From Escarpia spicata (lineage: Eukaryota; Annelida; Polychaeta; Sabellida; Siboglinidae): 64,000 nt of DNA. Location: NCBI GenBank assembly GCA_963995525.1, contig OZ023217.1, positions 28,335,819 to 28,399,818 on the forward strand. Direction: 5' to 3'. A program made the translations under genes and the position numbers. The notes under the pieces are model-generated. The model was not told the origin of the DNA and did not search any database. It was given only the letters and a program-made list of their open reading frames with translations. Below, in pieces: positions 55,487 through 64,000 of this stretch (the stretch's first letter is position 1; every line of letters begins with the position of its first letter).

Positions 55487-57607
55487 ATGTCATGTATGAT
55501 ATACATGACCTGTGTATGGGTAACACAGTTTAACAGCGTTCATGTTAGACCTATGTTATGTATGACATACATGACCTGTGTATGGGTAGCACGGGTTGAC
55601 AGTGTTCATGTTAGACCTATGTCATGTATGACATACATGACCTGTGTATGGGTAGCACGGGTTGACAGTGTTCATGTTATACCTATGTTATGTATGACAT
55701 ACATGACCTGTGTATGGGTAGCACAGGTTGACAGTGTTCATGTTAGACCTATGTTATGTATGACATACATGACCTGTGTATGGGTAACACAGGTTAACAG
55801 TGTTCATGTTAGACCTATGTCATGTATGACATACATGACCTGTGTATGGGTAACACAGGTTAACAGTGTTCATGTTAGACCTATGTTATGTATGACATAC
55901 ATGACCTGTGTATGGGTAACACAGGTTAACAGTGTTCATGTTAGACCTATGTTATGTATGACATACATGACCTGTGTATGGGTAACACAGTTTAACAGTG
56001 TTCATGTTAGACCTATGTCATGTATGACATACATGACCTGTGTATGGGTAGCACGGGTTGACAGTGTTCATGTTAGACCTATGTTATGTATGACATACAT
56101 GACCTGTGTATGGGTAACACAGGTTAACAGTGTTCATGTTAGACCTATGTCATGTATGACATACATGACCTGTGTATGGGTAACACAGGTTAACAGTGTT
56201 CATGTTAGACCTATGTCATGTATGACATACATGACCTGTGTATGGGTAACACAGGTTAACAGTGTTCATGTTAGACCTATGTTATGTATGACATACATGA
56301 CCTGTGTATGGGTAACACAGGTTAACAGTGTTCATGTTAGACCTATGTTATGTATGACATACATGACCTGTGTATGGGTGACACAGGTTAACAGTGTTCA
56401 TGTTAGACCTATGTTATGTATGACATACATGACCTGTGTATGGGTGACACAGGTTAACAGTGTTCATGTTAGACCTATGTCATGTATGACATACATGACC
56501 TGTGTATGGGTAACACAGGTTAACAGTGTTCATGTTAGACCTATGTTATGTATGACATACATGACCTGTGTATGGGTAACACAGGTTAACAGTGTTCATG
56601 TTAGACCTATGTCATGTATGACATACATGACCTGTGTATGGGTGACACAGGTTAACAGTGTTCATGTTAGACCTATGTTATGTATGGCATACATGACCTG
56701 TGTATGGGTAATACAGGTTAACAGTGTTCATGTTAGACCTATGTTATGTATGACATACATGACCTGTGTATGGGTAACACAGGTTAACAGTGTTCATGCT
56801 AGACCTATGTTATGTATGACATACATGACCTGTGTATGGGTAACACAGGTTAACAGTGTTCATGTTAGACCTATGTCATGTATGACATACATGACCTGTG
56901 TATGGGTAACACAGGTTAACAGTGTTCATGTTAGACCTATGTTATGTATGACATACATGACCTGTGTATGGGTAGCACAGGTTGACAGTGTTCATGTTAG
57001 ACCTATGTTATGTATGACATACATGACCTGTGTATGGGTAACACAGGTTAACAGTGTTCATGTTAGACCTATGTCATGTATGGCATACATGACCTGTGTA
57101 TGGGTAATACAGGTTAACAGTGTTCATGTTAGACCTATGTTATGTATGACATACATGACCTGTGTATGGGTAACACAGGTTAACAGTGTTCATGCTAGAC
57201 CTATGTTATGTATGACATACATGACCTGTGTATGGGTAACACAGGTTAACAGTGTTCATGTTAGACCTATGTCATGTATGACATACATGACCTGTGTATG
57301 GGTAACACAGGTTAACAGTGTTCATGTTAGACCTATGTTATGTATGACATACATGACCTGTGTATGGGTAGCACAGGTTGACAGTGTTCATGTTAGACCT
57401 ATGTTATGTATGACATACATGACATGTGTATGGGTAGCACAGGTTGACAGTGTTCATGTTAGACCTATGTTATGTATGACATACATGACCTGTGTATGGG
57501 TAGCACAGGTTGACAGTGTTCATGTTAGACCTATGTTATGTATGACATACATGACCTGTGTATGGGTAACACAGGTTGACAGTGTTCATGTTAGACCTAT
57601 GTTCATA
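55487..57607. repeat. 66-bp minisatellite, about 32 copies
   Basis: Near-perfect 66-bp units. Each has a 15-bp near-palindrome (ATGTATGACATACAT) and an 8-bp perfect stem ACCTGTGT...ACACAGGT with a 7-base loop. Because 66 is divisible by three, the plus strand is open for 713 codons (22 residues per unit, M-L-C-M-T-Y-M-T-C-V-W-V-type). Variation between units is mostly A/G at linked positions. Nothing around it suggests a promoter or splice site, so I treat the frame as a by-product. Confidence 0.97.
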
Positions 57608-57636
57608 TGCGGCCTGGCATCGTTTTAAGTTCCTGT

Positions 57637-58497
57637 TCATTGATGCACGATACCTCCCTTCCATTGGCGAGAAGGCACACACCCGTCCATCAATCGTCCA
57701 GGTAGATATGTCGTTTTCTGTAGCACGAGTCTTTTTGTGGAGATCACTTCTTTTCTTGGTGAGGTGCCTTTCAACTTCCGTTTCTCCGTGAATATTTCGT
57801 TTCGCGGCCCGTACGTCACTAATTTAACGACGATAGGGCGCTGTTTCTCACGAGGTTTCCCCAGTCTGTGGCTGCGGTCAATCCATTGTCGGTTGATTTT
57901 CAGACCCAGCGTAGTTTTACAGATCTTCATTACTGCGTCATTTGTATATTTCTCTGTTGCTGGAATTCCGTGAAAAATTAGGCTGTTTCAGCGACTGTAC
58001 TGTTCTAATTGGTCAATTTTATTTTGCAACATTTTATGTTGTTGCTGGGCATCGGCAGCACGCGCATGTAACGCAGCGATCGCCGGCGTAGTTTTTTTAG
58101 TGTCCATGCTACAAGCTTCATACATTTGTTGCTTGATCTCGTCCATGGGTATCGGGTCCACATGATGCAGCTCAATGGCCTGCATCCTTTCTTCCAATTC
58201 AGCAGTGCGTGTCTTTAGATCGTCAAGAAACACCTTGAGCTGTTCGTCGATCATTTCTGAGATCTGTTTCGAGAGTGTCTTTTGTATGGGACCACCAACT
58301 TTTGAAAGTTGCAGATCCGACTGACCACCAACTTCTCTGCTTAGGTGTAGAACATTGAATAGGACTGCTGTTGATTTCATGTATGCCGGTGAATCCAATA
58401 GTGTCACGCATAATAGCATGTTGTCTGCATTGAAGCAGGAGATACAATGTTCATTTGCTGTCACTTTGCAAAATGTATCCTCAAGTGCATTGGCCAT
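57637..58497 (-). pseudogene. L1-like ORF1 protein (LINE gag-like)
   Basis: One frame of 287 codons with a single TGA stop (about 57,988-57,990) where related proteins have Arg (QYSR-R-N). Residues ~75-170 form a coiled coil (EEMIDEQLKVFLDDLKTRTAELEERMQ style heptads to LQNKIDQLEQYSR). After the stop come NSLIFHGIP, DAVMKICKTTLGLKI, DRSHRLGKP and RPIVVKLVTYGPRNEIF, matching the RNA-recognition and C-terminal domains of L1-type ORF1 proteins, which bind LINE RNA and assemble into trimers. The 3' part is cut off at the minisatellite boundary, so no ORF2 follows. Confidence 0.82.
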
Positions 58498-58629
58498 AAC
58501 ATTATTATTCTGCTTATCTGTTCACAATGAGCACATATGTATATTTTTTAGTACACATTTTAATAATGTCCTCTGCGCTGCAATTTATAGACATACACGT
58601 CCTCCCAAATTAGTTTATTTGGTAAAATA

Positions 58630-58972
<343 letters not shown>

Positions 58973-60499
58973 CACAAACTCCATGTTTAATATTCCTTTG
59001 TTGTTGGAGAGTACATATGAATCACAAACGTTTATTTTCTGTGCTGTCTGTGACCGCGTTATATTGGATATTATTTAGAAAAAAATATAGACTCCCTACT
59101 CTGATTCTGATTCAGATTCCGAATCCGATTCTAGCAAAACAAATTGGACAACCATATTGCGCAGCGATGCGCTTGTCCGTTTGCTCCCGACGCAATTTCC
59201 GACGAGAAGTATAGACCGACTGGTAGAAAGTGATGCGACCACTTAGGAGGAATGAACTGCGTCTGGCGCAGACAGGGCATGGCACATCTATCATTACCTC
59301 GTTGCGTCACACAGCTTGCGAGGCCGTCTTTACGACAACCCAATGAGTGAATCTGTCAAAGGAATCCTGCTAACTAGTTACTGACAACGCAATTACACGC
59401 AACTATGGTGACGATATCGATCGGACGCAGGTTCATCGGCTCGGCGACCAAATAGCAAACGGCCGCCGACGCGGCGTCGATACCTGCACAACCCACGGAC
59501 TTCCGGCTTCCTCGCAAGTCAGGGGTGCTGACTATGTACTCTACTCCTGGCAGGTATCCTACGCATTGTATAGAAGTTGCTGAATTAAATTCATAAGTGA
59601 CTTCGCCATACCACCCGTGAAAACAGTGCAGACACCCATCCAACTCGCCCTTCAGTTCTAACACGAAGCTTTCGAGTTTTAGGAATGCCAGTATAATTAC
59701 CCATTCGACCATTCTCACGAGCCGCTGAGCGGTATTGTGTATACTAACCTACGTTTACTTCCCAAACCACTGGAACTCGCTGGCAACCAGCGGCAAGCGA
59801 TATTATTGGCAGAGCTTATCTTCAGAGTGATAAAGCGCAGTTCGTGTTTTCTTGTATTTAGTATACAAGAATAAAATTTTGCAACAAACGTCTAAGCGAA
59901 AATACTACGTTAAAACATTCGGATTTGGTTCTTTAAAAACGTTACACGGATTTAGATCGACTTTCAGGTCAAAAATACGGATTTTTAACTAAACGATTAT
60001 GGCTTGTCTTCGATGCGCAGGCCACCCTCTTGTAAACAAATTATTTTCTCTGTATATCAACAGTTAATTAGATAGGTATATAGTTTTAACGATGGCGGTA
60101 CAAGCGATTTTATTGTACGGGTAAGTTCTTGTATAGCACAGTACCCAGCCCTGTTCATTCGAACACCATCTCGACTTCTCTGGGAAGCATTGTATGACCG
60201 TGTTGCGACATCGTATACAAATATACATACCGTTACGATGTCGCAACTCGACAATACACTACAAACAACTTGTACTGCCATCATTTATCAACCTCAAACA
60301 TTTCGTGTAACTGCGATTGGAAAATACGAAAGCTAAGCAAGTAAGAGTCGTCGAAATTAAATTGCGTGGAGTTATATTCGCAGAACTAAAGTCGTCAGTA
60401 GTTAGCTTTAATTACTTAGTGACAATGTTGTTTGTCTTCATCTAGTCTAACCAGCTAGACATCTTTACGGACCTACTAATATTCAAACGCCTTATGGCT
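58973..60499. other. No gene recognised
   Basis: The minus frame 59,374-59,718 (114 codons) begins with a hydrophobic MVEWVIILAFLKLESFVLEL stretch that resembles a signal peptide and contains seven Cys. No family is recognised and there is no supporting splice or promoter signal. Confidence 0.35.
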
Positions 60500-60501
60500 A
60501 C

Positions 60502-60550
<49 letters not shown>

Positions 60551-60583
60551 TGACTGACTGACTGACTGACTGACTGACTGACT
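60500..60583. repeat. (CTGG)n(CTGA)n tetranucleotide repeat
   Basis: About ten CTGG units followed by about ten CTGA units. Confidence 0.97.
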
Positions 60584-61562
60584 AAACTCACACGGCGTAG
60601 CGTTCATGCCGCCCACGTAAATAGGTAAATGAGCCTTTTGAGCGTCTTCTCGCAATTTCAGAATGGTCACATGTGACGTCATCGCTCATTCGTCTCATTA
60701 GGTCTACATATAGCATTCATTCCCGCATTTCCAAAAAATGAATAGATGCCAGTGTGACCGGTAGGCTATCTCATTTGTATACATCAGTGGTGATTGTGGA
60801 CTTTGTTCAATCAATATGTTTTATGTCGCTGAATTTACATGTAAAATGAGTCATAAATGTACATAATAAACTGAAACAACAAGGAAGTGATGGAAATACT
60901 GGCCCTGGCTGCTGTTTAATTACTGTCAACAAAGAATACAAACAAAACCTAGTGATTAGTCCCACAGTTGCATTTTAATTACTAAACATTCTACTACAGG
61001 TTGGACTAAGTCCAACCATGCTAATACTGAATATAAACCTAAAAAGCAACCAAATGTGGGTGCCACCGGCCACAAACCATCTGCAAAGCAGATGTTGGCA
61101 CAGTCAATATGTTAAAACATTGCATTGTGGCGAGACTAGAACTAAATGAATGGTAACTTGATGGTCCATTGCAAATTGTGAAAAAAGGAACATGAATAAA
61201 AGCCTCATTGCTCGTGTCCTTGCTAGATTTGGCACAAATGAATAATATTATTGTTGTCAGTTGTCAGTTGTCACCCACAACGGATTGACGCACACGTAAT
61301 CCATTGGTGAAAAGTAATGTCATCCGCCGACGCATCAAGTGCCGGGTTTCGATTGATCTGCCGCTCTGTAGATAGTCGTCACATCCAGATGTGCGTGTCG
61401 CTAACAATGTCGTGACAACAGAGGCTGTGACAACGTCAATGCCGCACGCGATGTCGGTTATAATTGCCACACGGGCCATATTGTACCGTGGTTAGCGCGC
61501 AGCACAGAGCTGTTTGCTGCGTCAATACGCTGTCTATAATTTGCGTGTCAAATGTCCTCTGA
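60584..61562. other. Upstream region of the riboflavin transporter; no element identified
   Basis: No clear core promoter. At 61,556-61,572 the sequence TCCTCTGAATGCTTGCAG could be a splice acceptor, which would place the first exon further upstream, before or within this stretch. Confidence 0.35.
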
Positions 61563-63098
61563 ATGCTTGCAGTTGCCGACAGCCTTTCGTCGAGGACCGA
61601 CCTGCTCGTCAGTGATGACACGGACGACAACGCGAGCGACGCCCGCGACGCGACCGGCCACTATGACGACGCGAGCGAGCGATACGACGACACGTTGAAC
61701 ATGGATGAGATGGAGACAAGTCGGACGTCGGTGGTTGCTGTCTACGTTGGCGTCGCCCTCGTCGGTCTCGGCAGCAGTTTCGTCACCAACGCCCTCTGGG
61801 TACTACTTCCGCTACTGACGCAACGCACGCCAGAGGGCGCTGCCCTTCCGGTATACCTGCTCCTCGTGTTCGAGTGTAGTCACGTGGTGCTGGTCGCCTA
61901 CCTGGTGGTGCGGCGGTGCTCACGTAGAGTCATAAGTGACGTTCCGTTCGTTTACAGTAGCTACGTGTTGTCGTTGACGGCACTGGTGTTGCTCGCCGTC
62001 TTCTGGCAGCACTCGGTTGACATCGCAACACGCGCGCACAGCTTCGTGCTGCTCGTGAGCGCTCTTCTTGGATCTGTCGTCGCGTGCGTGTCGACCGTCA
62101 CGTACGTCGGCTTCGCGGCGAGCCTGCGCACACGCTACATGAGCGCGATCGTGCTGGGAGACGCGCTGTCGGGCGCCGTCCCCCACCTGCTCTCTGTCGC
62201 CCAGGGCGTCGGCCGGGCCACCGACTGTCTCCGTCAGCCCTTCGCCGAACCAGTCAACCACACTGTCTCCAGTGTTCACGGTGGCTTCAGCGGTTACGTC
62301 ATGGAGACGCTGTCTAGCAGTCCCGTCATGCAGCTCCAGCCACTCAGATACTCAGAGTCAACTTTCTTCTTCCTCGGCGCCGCCTTCTTGCTCGCATCCG
62401 TCGTCGCCTTCGTCAGCTTCCGGTGCAGCAAGGCGTGCAAGACGCAGTACGACGCCGCCGCTCTCGCCGACCAGGCTAACATCGAGCTGCGCGGTCTGCG
62501 CCGGGGCCACACCGCCAGCAGCTTTCGGAGAGACGGAAGCTACGTGCTCGACGACGGGTCGATCCGTCACGTGCACGCATGCTCGTCTACTTCCGCCGGC
62601 GACACCGTCCATACCCGATACTACGATCGCCGGAAAGGACGCAACTCGAAGGGCGCTGACGCCCGAGGCCACTGCAGTGTCGACTTAAACGGATTTGACG
62701 TCACCACGAACACGTGTCCCGCGGGAGGCCACAGAGACAGTTCGGCGGTGGCGTCGTCGGTGTCCGACAAGCCGAAGTTGTTCCCGCTGCTCATCATCAT
62801 CACGCTGTGGGTGAGCTCCGTCCTGCACGGGCCGGCGTCAGTCGTCAAGGCGCACGCCTGCTACCCTACCGCCAACGGCTCCTTCAGAGTCGGCTGCATC
62901 GTCAGTGATGTGTTCATCCTGCTCGCGTGCCCCCTGGCGACGAGATGTATGGCCAAGTCTCGCGTGACTTTCATCGTCGCGTTCACGGCACTCGGAACAA
63001 TCGTCGTGTTCTACTTCGCCGCCCTCGTGTGGTTCAGTCGCACTGTCGACGGCGCCCGGGATTCGCTCTTGTTCGGCGACCCCGGTGAACTGCTTGCG
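61563..63098 (+). CDS. SLC52 riboflavin transporter, large coding exon (partial gene)
   Basis: A plasma-membrane carrier for riboflavin (RFVT family). The match is clear across the exon: VGVALVGLGSSFVTNALWVLL (TM1), LPVYLLLVFECSHVVL (TM2), STVTYVGFAASL with YMSAIVLGDALSGAVPHLL and SVAQGVG (TM4-5), FFFLGAAFLLASVVAF (TM6), then a ~115-residue hydrophilic loop (residues ~288-402) and three more segments to about residue 490. The family has 11; the last two must lie in a further exon. The exon ends at a GTAAGT donor (63,099), phase 0, within the conserved G-E-x-L block. Met47 (61,701, MDEMETS) fits the family's usual start better than Met1, and an acceptor-like AG at 61,572 argues that Met1 may not be coding. 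Base composition is GC-rich, unlike the surroundings. Confidence 0.93.
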
Positions 63099-63423
63099 GT
63101 AAGTGTGTAGTGTAGGGTATGTGATCTCATGCATTTCAGGTAATTTATTCGTGAGCTAGGCATTGTTCCTATGATTGGGAGAACAGAAGATATCTCTCTT
63201 AGGGAAACGATACATTGTAAGGGGAATGCAGTAAGTTATATGACGAATCACCATTTTGTCGGGTTTACTCACGTGCTTTTACGATTGAAGTCGTGTCGAA
63301 TTTACTAAAGAAGATGTATAATTGTATAACTCTGCTGCTTATTTTGTCAAACTGTATATAACACGTATACACAGACGCACGCAGATACACAACTGAATGC
63401 ATGCATACATACACACACATGCA
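63099..63423 (+). other. Splice donor and start of an intron
   Basis: GTAAGT at 63,099-63,104 follows codon 512. The in-frame stop eight bases later is intronic on this reading. No gene is seen in the rest. Confidence 0.75.

Positions 63424-64000
<577 letters not shown>

Noticed and set aside
55487..57628. CRISPR-like array or a 713-residue repetitive protein
   Set aside because: The 66-bp units are contiguous with no unique spacers, and the setting is animal DNA. The protein reading has no promoter, splice or domain support.
59374..59718. Secreted cysteine-rich peptide
   Set aside because: A signal-like N-terminus and seven Cys are suggestive, but spacing matches no known family and no transcript evidence is available.
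62294..62688. Overlapping frames inside the SLC52 exon
   Set aside because: They are shadows produced by GC-rich coding sequence.

Overview
This is animal nuclear DNA, most likely from a marine invertebrate; I cannot name the species. The evidence is AT-rich sequence dense in decayed transposons, long (CA)n microsatellites, and one GC-rich coding exon that ends in a splice donor. There are no operons, ribosome binding sites, phage genes or CRISPR arrays. The only clear host gene is at the right end (61,563-63,098, + strand): the large first visible coding exon of an SLC52 riboflavin transporter, with about nine of the family's eleven membrane segments. The exon ends at a phase-0 donor, and the last exon is not recognisable before the window ends.

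Almost everything else is mobile DNA. Non-LTR retrotransposons (LINEs): a CR1-type element with a 2A-like and PHD-finger N-terminus (5.8-8.4 kb, -); a vertebrate-CR1-like element (13.9-16.4 kb, +); CR1/L2-type 3' ends (19.2-20.3 kb and 28.4-28.7 kb, +); an RTE-like element (29.2-30.8 kb, -); a CR1-like element (32.7-35.1 kb, -) inserted into an older reverse transcriptase gene (+); a YADD-type element (42.9-45.0 kb, +); a CR1-like element with an internal deletion and about 207-bp monomers at its 5' end (52.0-55.5 kb, -); and an L1-like ORF1 (57.6-58.5 kb, -).

DNA transposons: a decayed hAT transposase (2.3-3.8 kb, -); a 3,083-bp pogo element with a TA target duplication (10.5-13.6 kb), inserted into one arm of a large palindromic repeat that carries tRNA-like sequence; a non-autonomous hAT element with a perfect 8-bp target duplication (23.3-25.6 kb); an ISL2EU-type element with convergent SWIM-YqaJ exonuclease and DDE transposase genes (39.5-42.0 kb); a 2.9-kb element with about 600-bp inverted terminal repeats around a gene ending in a CXC (tesmin-like) cysteine cluster (46.1-49.0 kb); and several short inverted-repeat elements. 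Nearly all are broken by stops and frameshifts, several of them caused by short tandem duplications.

Tandem repeats: a 66-bp minisatellite of about 32 copies (55.5-57.6 kb) that stays open in one frame for 713 codons, a 20-bp minisatellite (35.8-36.2 kb), a 33-bp repeat carrying CRE-type TGACGTCA sites (1.1-1.2 kb), and (CA)n/(TG)n tracts at 5.0, 58.6 and 63.4 kb.

The most unusual object is the pogo element. Its transposase keeps the DNA-binding half and the first catalytic Asp of the DDE domain. It then runs, in the same reading frame, through a Ser/Gln/Pro-rich linker into an OTU-type cysteine protease domain, followed by a pogo-like basic tail. The rest of the DDE core is absent.
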